Source: CAIUGU01 sp040080215
GTDB taxonomy: Bacteria; Pseudomonadota; Gammaproteobacteria; Steroidobacterales; Steroidobacteraceae
NCBI GenBank assembly: GCA_040080215.1
Contig: JBEBIT010000002.1
Location: 62,001-126,000, forward strand
Direction of reading: 5' to 3'
DNA: 64,000 bases
The position numbers and the translations under genes are program-made. The notes under the pieces were generated by a model. The model saw only the letters and a list, made by a program, of their open reading frames with translations, had not been told where the DNA came from and made no database searches. Positions 33,249 through 42,045 of the stretch are shown here, piece after piece (position 1 is the stretch's first letter; every line of letters starts with the position of its first letter).

Positions 33249-34549
33249 GCTGCGCCCTGCATTCCCAAGGCCTCTCCCGGCTTCGCATCGCTTTTCAGCG
33301 CAATTGAGGTTGGCCGCGTCGCAATCAGTCCCATACAGTGAACGATGAGGACTGAAATGAAGAACAGCCGGTAGTTCTTCATGAAGTCACCCGTCGCAAG
33401 CATCAGGAAGAACGACATCAGGGTCGCAATCGCTGCTAACGAGTATCCCCTCTTTCTCGTACGCCACGCGATACTCAGGAACATCGAAGAAAACAATCCG
33501 CCGATCAGGATCGCGCACGGGATGCCATACATGAGCGGCCACGCCACCAACTGCGCATCAGTCACATCCAGACCATACGCCCGACCGGGACCGATCCCGA
33601 AGAAGGGCGACTCACGGATGAATTGCAGCGCATTCTCGACCGTGGCAAATCGAATCGCTGCTGTCTCCACCTGGCTGATATCAAGCACCTGCACAGCCTG
33701 AATCAGCTCCATGACTCGCCCAAATCCCTCCAGCGCCGCTGCCACACGCGCCAGGTAATAGAGCGGGATCGCATGCAGAACGACCAGGACCAGCAAGGCG
33801 CTGGGCCTGGACAACCCCCAGTTCATGACGCGCACGTACGCCAGCATCAGAAGAGGCAGAGTCGCGATGAAGCCAGACCTTGAGCCGGTAATGAACAGCG
33901 AGACGAGGCAGAGCGCAGCAAACAGCGGTGACTTCGAAAAGAACGCGAAGTAGGAAAACGAGAGCAGGAAGACCAGCGCTGCGAAGTTGGGATTGGCGAA
34001 GGGGATGCCTATGCGGATCTGCCCGAATTCGTACTGAACCTTTGCTCCTTCATAGACCAGCATCACCAGATTGCTTGCAACGGGCACCGGCAACAGCACG
34101 ATTGCCGAACAGACCAGATTGAACAACACCATCAGTTTGAGCGCTCTGGCCACTGCATCAGAAGCCGCTTCGCGAATCGCGGAGCCCACAAACAGGACAA
34201 GTGGAATCGAGATGAGAAAGCGAAGCAGATCGGAGAGATCCGCCGCGCTCGCCTCGAGACCGAGGATCGTTCCACCGTACATCGACCCAACGAAGCCGCA
34301 GAGCGAAAAAAGCACGAAGCAACTCACCCAAGTCAACGGGCCGATGCCCGCGGTGGAAGCCATCCTGTTCTGTGGCATGGAAAACCAGAGTGCCGCCATC
34401 AACAACTGCAGGCCCAGCCACGCCCATTCTACGGACCAGTCGAACAAATGGCCCGGGACAAAGAGCACGAGCAGGACGGTTGGCGGAATCGGCAGACGCA
34501 CCGCCTCGCTATCCGATGCGTGGCCCCGCTGCAGGCTGGAGGTCGTCAT
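33236..34549 (-). CDS. O-antigen polymerase (Wzy-like)
   Basis: 437-residue polytopic inner-membrane protein with about 11 hydrophobic segments and a longer periplasmic loop around residues 250-330 (ALEGFGRVMELIQAVQVLDI to SPFFGIGPGRAYGLD). ESPFFGIGPG matches the loop motif of Wzy/WaaL-type proteins. It would join lipid-linked repeat units in the periplasm. Wzx, Wzz and WecA are in the same locus, which fits polymerase better than ligase. It starts directly at the end of the acetyltransferase gene (TGAATG). Confidence 0.8.
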   Translation of the reverse strand: MTTSSLQRGHASDSEAVRLPIPPTVLLVLFVPGHLFDWSVEWAWLGLQLLMAALWFSMPQNRMASTAGIGPLTWVSCFVLFSLCGFVGSMYGGTILGLEASAADLSDLLRFLISIPLVLFVGSAIREAASDAVARALKLMVLFNLVCSAIVLLPVPVASNLVMLVYEGAKVQYEFGQIRIGIPFANPNFAALVFLLSFSYFAFFSKSPLFAALCLVSLFITGSRSGFIATLPLLMLAYVRVMNWGLSRPSALLVLVVLHAIPLYYLARVAAALEGFGRVMELIQAVQVLDISQVETAAIRFATVENALQFIRESPFFGIGPGRAYGLDVTDAQLVAWPLMYGIPCAILIGGLFSSMFLSIAWRTRKRGYSLAAIATLMSFFLMLATGDFMKNYRLFFISVLIVHCMGLIATRPTSIALKSDAKPGEALGMQGAACAE

Positions 34550-35137
34550 TCAGGTCGACTTCTCTGCCATGCCCGCGCCGTCGATCAGATAGGGGACAGC
34601 GCTCTTTCTTGCGATGATCCGGGCGGGCACCCCACCAAGCGTGACATCGGGTTCATCACAGCTGCGGTGCACTACTGCCTGAGCAGCCACTGCAACCCCA
34701 TCTGCAATATGGATTGCGCCAAAGAGCTTTGCACCCGGACCCAGATAGCAGTTGTTCCCGATTTGTGGGGCCTGATCCTGGGTACCGGCATTTGTTCCAA
34801 TATTCACTCCAGAGTGAATCCGGCAATTCCTGCCAATGCGCGCATGAGGATTGATGATGACCGGCCCCCGATGAGCGAGACTCAAGCCTGGCCCGGCAAC
34901 AAACGGAGGAATCTCGAAATTCAGCCTGATGGAAGACCTGTAGTAACGAAATTGCCAGAATAGTCTTGCCAGACTCCCCATCACGCTGGCTGGTTGGGAC
35001 AGCCAATATTCATACTTCCTGAGCGCACGCTGATATTTCCAGATGTCGTCCCCGACCAGTCGCGGTCGATTCCGCTTGACGCCCAGGGAAATGCGGTCAG
35101 CTTCCATGTAGTAGCGAAGTTCCGCCCTCGTCTTCAT
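34550..35137 (-). CDS. Hexapeptide-repeat acetyltransferase (serine acetyltransferase-like)
   Basis: 195 residues with a helical N terminus (residues 1-75) and a left-handed beta-helix: SLAHRGPVIINPHARIGRNC, RIHSGVNIGTNA, PQIGNNCYLGPGAKLFGAIH, VTLGGVPARIIARK. This CysE-like arrangement is common among O-acetyltransferases in capsule and O-antigen loci. It would add acetyl groups from acetyl-CoA to a sugar in the cytoplasm. It lies between the 2-epimerase and Wzy genes with two- and zero-base gaps, so it belongs to the same transcript. The acceptor is unknown. Confidence 0.82.
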   Translation of the reverse strand: MKTRAELRYYMEADRISLGVKRNRPRLVGDDIWKYQRALRKYEYWLSQPASVMGSLARLFWQFRYYRSSIRLNFEIPPFVAGPGLSLAHRGPVIINPHARIGRNCRIHSGVNIGTNAGTQDQAPQIGNNCYLGPGAKLFGAIHIADGVAVAAQAVVHRSCDEPDVTLGGVPARIIARKSAVPYLIDGAGMAEKST

Positions 35138-35139
35138 GG

Positions 35140-36228
35140 CTAGATCGATTCGCTCAGCAGGCTTGCGATCCGCCGGACGGCGTTCCCGTCACCGTACGGC
35201 GACACCTGGTCTGTGCCGCGCGCACCCATGGCCTTCCTGGCCTTGTCTGCAATATCGTCCACCAGAACATCAACAAGGATGTTCCAGCCCATCTCCACCA
35301 ACTCGACCCATTCCGTTTGATCACGCAGCGTGACGCACGGCACCTTGAAGAAATAAGCCTCCTTCTGCACCCCCCCGGAGTCGGTCATGACCAGTCCAGC
35401 GCGTCGTTCAAGGAGCAGCATTTCGAGGTAGCCAACAGGGGGAAGCAGGTGCAACTTGGCCAGCGAAGCTCCCACTGAGGGTTGCAGGGCCTCCAGACGC
35501 GCCCGCGTACGGGGATGCAACGGGAGCACAACCGGTACATCCGCCGAGAGGGCCGCGAGTGCATCGATGATTCGCCGCAATTTCAGCGGATCGTCGGTGT
35601 TCTCCTGTCTGTGCACGGTCGCCAGAACATACCCTTTCTCAGGCCACCGACACACCTCTGCGGAGACCGGGGATTCTGCAGCGACTCGACTGTAGTGGAG
35701 CGCAGCGTCATACATGATGTCCCCGACCTGATGAACACCCGCAAGAATTCCTTCGGCTCGAAGGTTTTCGACGGACGCGACCGTGGGGCAGAACAACAGC
35801 GTCGACAGGTGATCAGTCACCAGCCTGTTCACCTCCTCCGGCATCTGGCGATTGTACGAGCGCAAACCCGCCTCGACATGTGCAATCGGAATATTGAGCT
35901 TCGAGGCCACCAATGCACCCGCAAGGGTTGAATTGGTATCGCCATAGACAAGCAGGCAATCAGGCGCTTCAGACATGACGACCGGCTCAAGTGCGCATAG
36001 CATCCGCCCCGTCATATCACCATGAGTACCGCCCGCTATCCCAAGGACATGCTTTGGAGACGGTATCCCGAGTTGCTCGAAAAACACATCGGACATCTCC
36101 CGGTCATAGTGCTGCCCAGTGTGAACAATAGCCTCCGCGATCCCGCCCATTTCCTGCATCGCCCTACTGAGCAGCGACGCCTTCACAAATTGAGGTCTAG
36201 CCCCCAATACGGTCACTATCTTCTTCAT
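35140..36228 (-). CDS. wbpI: UDP-2,3-diacetamido-2,3-dideoxyglucuronate 2-epimerase (WbpI/WecB family)
   Basis: 362 residues, hydrolysing-type UDP-GlcNAc 2-epimerase fold. Motifs: KKIVTVLGARPQFVKASLLS at the start, EAIVHTGQHYDREMSDVFFE, VYGDTNSTLAGALVASK, AHVEAGLRSYNRQMPEEVNR, and LVMTDSGGVQKEAYFFKVPC. The exact wording is closer to P. aeruginosa WbpI than to WecB, and the gene abuts wbpG, hisF and hisH as in the O5 locus, so I assign the epimerisation of UDP-GlcNAc(3NAc)A to UDP-ManNAc(3NAc)A. Ordinary WecB activity is the alternative. The ATG at 36228 overlaps the wbpG stop as ATGA. Confidence 0.82.
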   Translation of the reverse strand: MKKIVTVLGARPQFVKASLLSRAMQEMGGIAEAIVHTGQHYDREMSDVFFEQLGIPSPKHVLGIAGGTHGDMTGRMLCALEPVVMSEAPDCLLVYGDTNSTLAGALVASKLNIPIAHVEAGLRSYNRQMPEEVNRLVTDHLSTLLFCPTVASVENLRAEGILAGVHQVGDIMYDAALHYSRVAAESPVSAEVCRWPEKGYVLATVHRQENTDDPLKLRRIIDALAALSADVPVVLPLHPRTRARLEALQPSVGASLAKLHLLPPVGYLEMLLLERRAGLVMTDSGGVQKEAYFFKVPCVTLRDQTEWVELVEMGWNILVDVLVDDIADKARKAMGARGTDQVSPYGDGNAVRRIASLLSESI

Positions 36229-37373
36229 GCCCTGCCTGCTTTCCACGAACGCAACCAGCCAGCAAGACGCTGCTTGAAACTCAGTAGGGCTCGAATGCGC
36301 TCGGCGTTGGACGGATAGTCCAAGTGAGTGGTTCGCGGCCTGTTCAATATCTCTTCAAGCTCCTCTGGCGATATGCCGAGTTTCTTGGCAACAAACAGCT
36401 TGTCCTGAGCCGCTTCCTCCGGATTGAACGGCGGTCGCTTCAACTCCTCAAGCGCCAACTCGCGGGTGATCTGGCCAGATACGACCATGCTTGCCAGGTG
36501 GGCACGCCGCTTGTCATAGCCAAACCGCACCGGCAGGTAATAGGACTGAAAGAACTTAGTGAAACGAGACTCATAGTGCTTGCCGCCATAGTCACGCCAA
36601 CCAAACCGCTCGATCAGGAACTGCTTGGCTGCCTCCTTGTTGTAGTCCTCGTAGTTCAGGAGCTTGAGAATCCTGATCTTCCTGATGTATGGCCACCAGA
36701 ACGTGTACTGAAAGAGGGAGTAGGTCGGAAACGACTTGAGACGCTGCGTACCAAAACGCGCGTGGATTGCCTTCAGGTGCCTGGAGTCGATGCTCGTGTA
36801 TCCCCAGGACTCCGGAAGAATCGACTCAGTCTGTAGATTGTGCCCGCTAATCACCCAATGGATACCCTTCTTGGCTGCCAGCTGAAACAGGACAGCCACG
36901 AACGCGTGGTCCTGCGGGACATCGCAGTTGGGCACGCCCGACCTGAAGAAGGCCAGCTGCAGATCCCGCATTTCGTCCCAGTCGATAACCGTAGTAAAGA
37001 GGTCGATCTTGAGCTTCTCGACAATCTTCTCGATATTGCTGACCGCCAGCTCCGAGTTCCAGCCGGTGTCGACATGAACCGCCAAGGGCCTGAGCCCGAG
37101 CTCAATCACCCGATGAGCAACGTAACTGCTATCCACCCCACCAGACAGCCCGATGATGCAGTCATAAGCCTTTCCCCGGCCGTCCTGTTTGATCCTGTTC
37201 AGCAGCGGAGCGAGCGCTTGCTCCCCGAGTGATCCCTTCAGGATCTGGGGTTGCTGATGCACCTCAAAGTCATGGCAGTGATTGCAGACGCCGCGGGAAT
37301 CGAACACGATCTCGTCATCCGTCGTGTCCATTACACAGTTCGTGCAGATCTGGTAGGTCTTGTGCTTCTTCAT
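36225..37373 (-). CDS. wbpG: N-acetyl sugar amidotransferase (WbpG/PseA family)
   Basis: 382 residues. An N-terminal zinc-ribbon-like part (CTNCVMDTTDDEIVFD, then CNHCHDF) precedes an ATP-pyrophosphatase domain with the PP-loop IIGLSGGVDSSYVAHRV near residue 75 and VISGHNLQTES near 185. The family replaces the oxygen of a sugar N-acetyl group by nitrogen to give an acetamidino group, using ammonia from HisH through HisF. Its neighbours are exactly the HisF- and HisH-like proteins and WbpI. Both ends join their neighbours through ATGA overlaps. Predicted product is UDP-ManNAc(3NAm)A, as in P. aeruginosa B-band O antigen. Confidence 0.9.
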   Translation of the reverse strand: MKKHKTYQICTNCVMDTTDDEIVFDSRGVCNHCHDFEVHQQPQILKGSLGEQALAPLLNRIKQDGRGKAYDCIIGLSGGVDSSYVAHRVIELGLRPLAVHVDTGWNSELAVSNIEKIVEKLKIDLFTTVIDWDEMRDLQLAFFRSGVPNCDVPQDHAFVAVLFQLAAKKGIHWVISGHNLQTESILPESWGYTSIDSRHLKAIHARFGTQRLKSFPTYSLFQYTFWWPYIRKIRILKLLNYEDYNKEAAKQFLIERFGWRDYGGKHYESRFTKFFQSYYLPVRFGYDKRRAHLASMVVSGQITRELALEELKRPPFNPEEAAQDKLFVAKKLGISPEELEEILNRPRTTHLDYPSNAERIRALLSFKQRLAGWLRSWKAGRA

Positions 37374-38164
37374 CCGCCTGTTTCCGTTATATGCGCCCAT
37401 ACGTCGCGCGCATTCGGGTAACTCAATAGCACGGCACGGTGAGGGCCACGATAGACAAAGAACGCCCCCGCCGCGACCGCCGCTGCACCCGACTCACGGA
37501 CGGCCTTGACCATGTCCGCAATGCCAGATGCACCACCTGAAGCGATTACGGGGATCGTCGTTCTCGACGACACCGATTTTATCAACGCGTGGTTGTATCC
37601 CTGCAGCGTCCCATCCAGGCTGATTTCGCTCAACAGCAATTCCCCTGCCCCTGCCTGCACGACGGCGTCGATCGCTTCAGGGAGCGCCAGCGGAACACGC
37701 TTCGTACCGGAGTGCGTGTACACACCGTAGCCTCCAAGCCATCGCTTTTTCACATCAACACTGACCACTACGCTTTGACCGCCCACCAATGCTGCCGCCT
37801 GCGTTATGAGATCCGGGCTGGCAAATGCAGCGGTATTCAGAATCACCTTCTCCACCCCCAGACTCACTATTTGCTCAATCTGCGCAAGTGAAGTGATACC
37901 GCCACCATAAGCCAACGGCATGAAGCATTCGCCAGCCATCTCCCTGATCATGCCGAGATCTGGTGCACGACCCTCTCGCGTGGCCGACACGTCGATGACG
38001 GCAATCTCATCGACCTCCTTTTCGTTGAATATCCTGAGACTGTTGATCAGATCCCCCACATAGGACGGGTTCCGGTAACCAGTGGTCTTGACCAGCCTGC
38101 CGTTCGAAACCTGCAGGCAGGGTATGACACGGAATGGATTGAACTCTACTGGCCCATCAATCAT
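37370..38164 (-). CDS. HisF-like cyclase paralogue for sugar amidination
   Basis: 264-residue TIM barrel related to imidazole glycerol phosphate synthase HisF. IPCLQVSNGRLVKT replaces the canonical catalytic CLDV; the glutamine at residue 18 stands where true HisF has the essential aspartate. The block RIFNEKEVDEIAVIDVSATR and AGECFMPLAYGGGITSL match the HisF2 proteins of P. aeruginosa O-antigen loci. The histidine pathway genes are absent here. The barrel would conduct ammonia from the HisH partner to WbpG. The start is the ATG at 38164, which overlaps the hisH stop by eight bases. Confidence 0.88.
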   Translation of the reverse strand: MIDGPVEFNPFRVIPCLQVSNGRLVKTTGYRNPSYVGDLINSLRIFNEKEVDEIAVIDVSATREGRAPDLGMIREMAGECFMPLAYGGGITSLAQIEQIVSLGVEKVILNTAAFASPDLITQAAALVGGQSVVVSVDVKKRWLGGYGVYTHSGTKRVPLALPEAIDAVVQAGAGELLLSEISLDGTLQGYNHALIKSVSSRTTIPVIASGGASGIADMVKAVRESGAAAVAAGAFFVYRGPHRAVLLSYPNARDVWAHITETGG

Positions 38165-38813
38165 TGGCCGCCTCCACTGTGAGGTCGGCAAAGTTGCGCA
38201 GGAGCCTCATGCCGTATCGATGGCTCTTTTCAGGATGGAACTGGACTCCATACACGTTGCCATGCTCGACTGCCGCAGCAAACCGGACCCCATAGTGCGC
38301 GACACCCGCGGTGTCTTCCGCATTCTCGCAATCGAAGTAATAGGAGTGCACAAAATAGAATCTGTTGACACTATCGAGGCCGTTTCTGAACAGTGTTGCC
38401 AAACCAACGGGCTCGACCGAGCTCCACCCCATATGCGGCACTCTCAGCGGACGCCCTGAAGCCAGGCCCTCCAGACTCAACCGTCGAACTCGCCCCGGGA
38501 TGATACCCAGCCCTGGCAGCACGCCTTCGTCGCTGGACGAGGCCAGCAGCTGCATACCAACACAGATACCAAGGAGCGGTGTACCGCGTCCAATCGCCTG
38601 ATGGAGCGCAGATTCAAGACCGACCACCTGACCTAGGGCACGACGACACGAATCAAACGCACCCACCCCAGGGAGGATAAGGCGATCCGCTTGCATGACG
38701 TCATCGGCCGTCCGTGCAAACACTACATCCGCACCCGCCCGGACAAGCATGTTTTCCACGGACTTCAGGTTGCCGATGCCATAGTCGACTATCGAGACAC
38801 TCGAGCGGGTCAT
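38157..38813 (-). CDS. HisH-like glutamine amidotransferase subunit
   Basis: 218-residue class I glutaminase. SVSIVDYGIGNLKSVENML begins the domain; the nucleophile lies in LLGICVGMQLLASSSDEG and the histidine-glutamate pair in VYGVQFHPEKSHRYG. It releases ammonia from glutamine for the HisF-like/WbpG pair. I chose the ATG at 38813 because the family N terminus begins there, although the frame is open to 38936 over the neighbouring methyltransferase end. It forms one unit with hisF, wbpG and wbpI. Confidence 0.9.
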   Translation of the reverse strand: MTRSSVSIVDYGIGNLKSVENMLVRAGADVVFARTADDVMQADRLILPGVGAFDSCRRALGQVVGLESALHQAIGRGTPLLGICVGMQLLASSSDEGVLPGLGIIPGRVRRLSLEGLASGRPLRVPHMGWSSVEPVGLATLFRNGLDSVNRFYFVHSYYFDCENAEDTAGVAHYGVRFAAAVEHGNVYGVQFHPEKSHRYGMRLLRNFADLTVEAAND

Positions 38814-38841
38814 GGCAGCATAACCATAGGCGAGGGCGCCA

Positions 38842-39636
38842 TCACGCGGTAATCCGGTCGTAGCGCGCCAGGAGCCAGCGCTGCTCGCGCCGTTTTGGCC
38901 AAAGCGCCTTGATGGTACTCGTGACGCCACCGCCACTCCGCGTGACGGGCGTCATCTGCGCCCCCGGGCGGCCTTTCAACTTCGTACCACAAGCAGGACA
39001 TGGGATATCTTGCGGGAACCGATTGCCGCGGTCCCGCTTTAGTCGCGTGATCAATCTTGAAAAGGCATACTCAGTACCATCACCAAAAGCGGACACACCT
39101 CGTGGCAAGAATGGGCCAGCGCCAAACAGCTCAATCATAGAACGCTGATCGAAACTGCGCAGGTGGTAATCCGGGTTGAAGAGCGTCTTGCAGACGGTGC
39201 ACTGAACCTGCCCGAGTGTCAGGTCTTGTTCACGGGGTACGGTCACTATCAGGTAGCGCCGCGACACTCTCATCAGTTCAAGCAGTGCTCTCGTGTAGAT
39301 TGGCGTCGGCAAGTGCTCGATCACCTCGAGGCACGTCACGCAATCAAAGGACTGATCAGGAAAGGGTAGCGAGTCGATGCTTGCCTGGGTGTGCGGGACA
39401 GCCACATGCTGCAAAGCCGCGCCGCTGCGCTCGGCGCCGTGCAGTATTTCTATGTCGGGGCGAGAGACCCTCAGGTGCTCCAGGAAGGCGCCATTTCCGC
39501 AACCCACATCGAGCAGACTCCTGGCATCGGTTGGGATGGCGCGCACAATGAACTCCATGCGAGCCAGGTCCTCCGGCAGCAGTGCCCCGTGGATCCAGAA
39601 CTCCCCATTCTCATAGTAGTCTTGTTCGATGGTCAT
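38842..39636 (-). CDS. Class I SAM-dependent methyltransferase
   Basis: 264 residues. TIEQDYYENGEFWIHGALLP is a usual opening in polysaccharide-locus methyltransferases; the SAM-binding motif I is ARSLLDVGCGNGAFLEHL near residue 40, and FDCVTCLEVIEHLP is the post-II block. A C-terminal zinc-finger-like pattern is visible (CTVCKTLFNPDYH, then CPACGTKLKG). Probable O- or N-methylation of a sugar or of the chain end. The ATG at 39636 is chosen on similarity; the frame continues upstream into the wzx gene. It sits between wzx and hisH, same strand. Confidence 0.8.
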   Translation of the reverse strand: MTIEQDYYENGEFWIHGALLPEDLARMEFIVRAIPTDARSLLDVGCGNGAFLEHLRVSRPDIEILHGAERSGAALQHVAVPHTQASIDSLPFPDQSFDCVTCLEVIEHLPTPIYTRALLELMRVSRRYLIVTVPREQDLTLGQVQCTVCKTLFNPDYHLRSFDQRSMIELFGAGPFLPRGVSAFGDGTEYAFSRLITRLKRDRGNRFPQDIPCPACGTKLKGRPGAQMTPVTRSGGGVTSTIKALWPKRREQRWLLARYDRITA

Positions 39637-39760
39637 ACCGATCTCTCGCTTGTCGGGGCGGGATTCTATCGCAGGGCAGAAAGGAGGCAATCGCCCTTGA
39701 AGCCAATCGACCGCTTCAATTGCTCCAACTGATTTCCTTCGCGCGCCGGGTCGTAAGGGC

Positions 39761-41011
39761 TCATAAACCGGACCTTCTGGAAAATTCGAGCGAACGCAGT
39801 CCGTATACAACATATACAAGGAACAGCAGCATCGAATAGAGAGACATCACGTGCATGAACGCCATATCGGAAGACTTCGCAGCGAAAAATAGCGCCAGCG
39901 TCAACGACAGATTCAAGCATTGCAGCACCAAGTCTTCACGGTGCCGATTCGCAAGGTAATAGTTAAACGTGATCGGCGAAAACACCAGCCGACTGAAGTA
40001 CGCCAAGGCCAACACCTGGGCCACATCGCCAGCGACAATCCAATCAGAGCCAAACAGCACCCTGAATACCCAAGGGGCAGCCAGCACACAGACGGTCGCA
40101 GGAACGACGGCCACCGCAAGCAATGTCCTGAACGTCTTGAGCGCCTCGGCCCTATAGTCCCCCGTCCTTGAAAAGCTTGCCGCCGCCGCTTGACGGTAGA
40201 CATCAGAGAAAGCCGAGCTAATCAGCATGAGTGGAGATCCAAGCGTTCGTTGCGCAAACGCATAAGCTCCTGCCAGCTGCAACCCATAAATGCTTCCGAT
40301 AAACAACATGGGTACGTTGGCAGTGAACGCATTTACCAAATCCGCGGAAGCGGTAAACATCGGAAACCGTCGATATCTTGCGATGCAGTAGTACAGAACG
40401 CGCCACCTCAACTTGGCGACAAAGCGCCGCTGTTTATCACGCAGAATAACCAGCAAAGCGGCACCAGCACCTTGCGCCAGTATCGTTGAGGCAATCAGCA
40501 GCGCACCGGATGGCATCCACATGCCAGCCAGCAGCGACAAGCCAGTTCCAACGGAGGCTTGAATCACCCTTACCTTGGCTACCACCTGATACTGCTGCTC
40601 TCGAAAAAGCATGGCCAGAAGCGCTTGCGTGAGCCCCGTCAGGATCAAGCTGACAGGCAACCAGAAGGCGAACGACTGATCGATGACCAGCCAGCGCGAA
40701 TGGTACCAAGCGTGCGGTATGGCAAGAATGGCCGCTGCAAGGACAACAGCCAAGGCAATGGTAGCGAACAAGCAGACCGCAAACATGTGGAAAGCCAGCG
40801 AGGCGGTCTTGGACAACAGGACCGCATGGTCATACTTGAGATTCGCCAACGCCCCCAGAATGGACGCCAAAGCCGCATATACGCCAAACTGCCCGAAGGA
40901 CTCTGGTGAGTAGAGTCGGGAGAGCAGTGGGGAAGCCAGCAGGGGCAGAACCTGCGCCAACACGGAACCAGAGAGGAGAACGGCGATCCTGCCTTTGAAC
41001 GTGCCGGTCAT
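39761..41011 (-). CDS. Oligosaccharide flippase (Wzx-like)
   Basis: 416 residues, 12 or so hydrophobic segments, MOP superfamily. The start GRIAVLLSGSVLAQVLPLLA with SPLLSRLYSPESFGQFGVYA is the standard Wzx opening; YRRFPMFTASADLVNAFTAN is the central loop seen in lipopolysaccharide-type flippases. It would move undecaprenyl-linked repeat units across the inner membrane. The ATG at 41011 overlaps the preceding GT2 stop as ATGA. About 125 bases separate it from the methyltransferase start. Confidence 0.88.
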   Translation of the reverse strand: MTGTFKGRIAVLLSGSVLAQVLPLLASPLLSRLYSPESFGQFGVYAALASILGALANLKYDHAVLLSKTASLAFHMFAVCLFATIALAVVLAAAILAIPHAWYHSRWLVIDQSFAFWLPVSLILTGLTQALLAMLFREQQYQVVAKVRVIQASVGTGLSLLAGMWMPSGALLIASTILAQGAGAALLVILRDKQRRFVAKLRWRVLYYCIARYRRFPMFTASADLVNAFTANVPMLFIGSIYGLQLAGAYAFAQRTLGSPLMLISSAFSDVYRQAAAASFSRTGDYRAEALKTFRTLLAVAVVPATVCVLAAPWVFRVLFGSDWIVAGDVAQVLALAYFSRLVFSPITFNYYLANRHREDLVLQCLNLSLTLALFFAAKSSDMAFMHVMSLYSMLLFLVYVVYGLRSLEFSRRSGL

Positions 41012-42039
41012 GGGGAGCCGCTGCCGGACAACGGTTCCTGACCGGCTCGCGAATAGTAGGACTCGATCCTCGGCTGGAAACCCTCCTTGAGCTTCCGCAT
41101 GCCGAGCATGACCTGGGGTATCCAACAAAGAGAGTTCACGGCACCTCTCGGACCAAGTACGAATGTATTCCGCAAGAATGCCAGCGACGGTACGACGATG
41201 GCGCTCCATGACAACCATGGCGCCAACAACGCTGCAATGAGAATGCTGGCGATCATGACGTAACCATCGGGCTTCAAACGGGCAAAGTCCCGGAAGTGGC
41301 CCCTTCGGAGCGTCAGCAGGGTCACCTGTCCGGCACCGTAGTACTTCTTTCCGAGAAAAGAGCGGTAGGGAAGCATCGAGCCCCATAACTTCCTGGCGAT
41401 GGACACCCTGGGAGCCTTGTGCAGAACCATGCGGCATTCATGCCAGACAACGCGGCAATCGGTCCTGATAAGCCTGCTGTACAGTTCGGATTCCTCGTAA
41501 GCGAACAGCGCTGTCGGCCAGTTGCCGCAATCAAGAACATGTCTTCTCGGCAGCAGCACTGTCCCGCCGAACATCCGGCACGCCTCACCGTGCCGGTTTC
41601 CACGGAAGCGAATCAGGTCTCGCCCACCATCCGGATAGACATTCTCGGTGAGGCCACATAAACCGTGGTTCCGCGGACCCGATCTGACCAACGTCTTGAT
41701 TGCTTCCAGGATCTCCGGCGCCAGCTCCATGTCGCCATCAAGGTATAGAACCCACCTACCCGTCGCATGGTGCGTGCCGACGTTGCGGGCCACACCTGCG
41801 TTCAGGAACGGACTCTCCTCGAGGCGGATCACTTTGTCGAAGCCGCCGCGCGCGATCTCCGTCGAACCATCCTTGGATGCGGAGTCGACGAAGATCGTCT
41901 CTGTCTCGATGCCGAGGGACACGAGCTGGCGCAAAGACTCAAGGCAGGCCGGAAGATGCCGCGCCTCATTGCGCCCGATCACGCAGACACTCAGCTGGGC
42001 CTCCGTTGTCGAAGTGTCAAATGGGCATTCGGCACCCAT
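41008..42039 (-). CDS. Glycosyltransferase family 2 (GT-A fold)
   Basis: 343 residues. QLSVCVIGRNEARHLPACLE is the nucleotide-binding start, TIFVDSASKDGSTEIA the first acidic block, and WVLYLDGDMELAPEIL carries the DXD-type motif near residue 100; two hydrophobic stretches near the C terminus (residues 255-300) suggest membrane association. Predicted inverting transferase acting on the lipid-linked unit. It is translationally coupled to wzx. Donor unknown. Confidence 0.87.
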   Translation of the reverse strand: MGAECPFDTSTTEAQLSVCVIGRNEARHLPACLESLRQLVSLGIETETIFVDSASKDGSTEIARGGFDKVIRLEESPFLNAGVARNVGTHHATGRWVLYLDGDMELAPEILEAIKTLVRSGPRNHGLCGLTENVYPDGGRDLIRFRGNRHGEACRMFGGTVLLPRRHVLDCGNWPTALFAYEESELYSRLIRTDCRVVWHECRMVLHKAPRVSIARKLWGSMLPYRSFLGKKYYGAGQVTLLTLRRGHFRDFARLKPDGYVMIASILIAALLAPWLSWSAIVVPSLAFLRNTFVLGPRGAVNSLCWIPQVMLGMRKLKEGFQPRIESYYSRAGQEPLSGSGSP

Positions 42040-42045
42040 GACAAG

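Noticed and set aside
37370..38813. Histidine biosynthesis operon fragment
   Set aside because: Only HisH- and HisF-like genes occur, the HisF catalytic aspartate is missing, and the neighbours are wbpG and wbpI.
39637..39819. N-terminal extension of the methyltransferase
   Set aside because: The extra 61 codons overlap the end of wzx and lack similarity; the internal ATG at 39636 gives the family N terminus.
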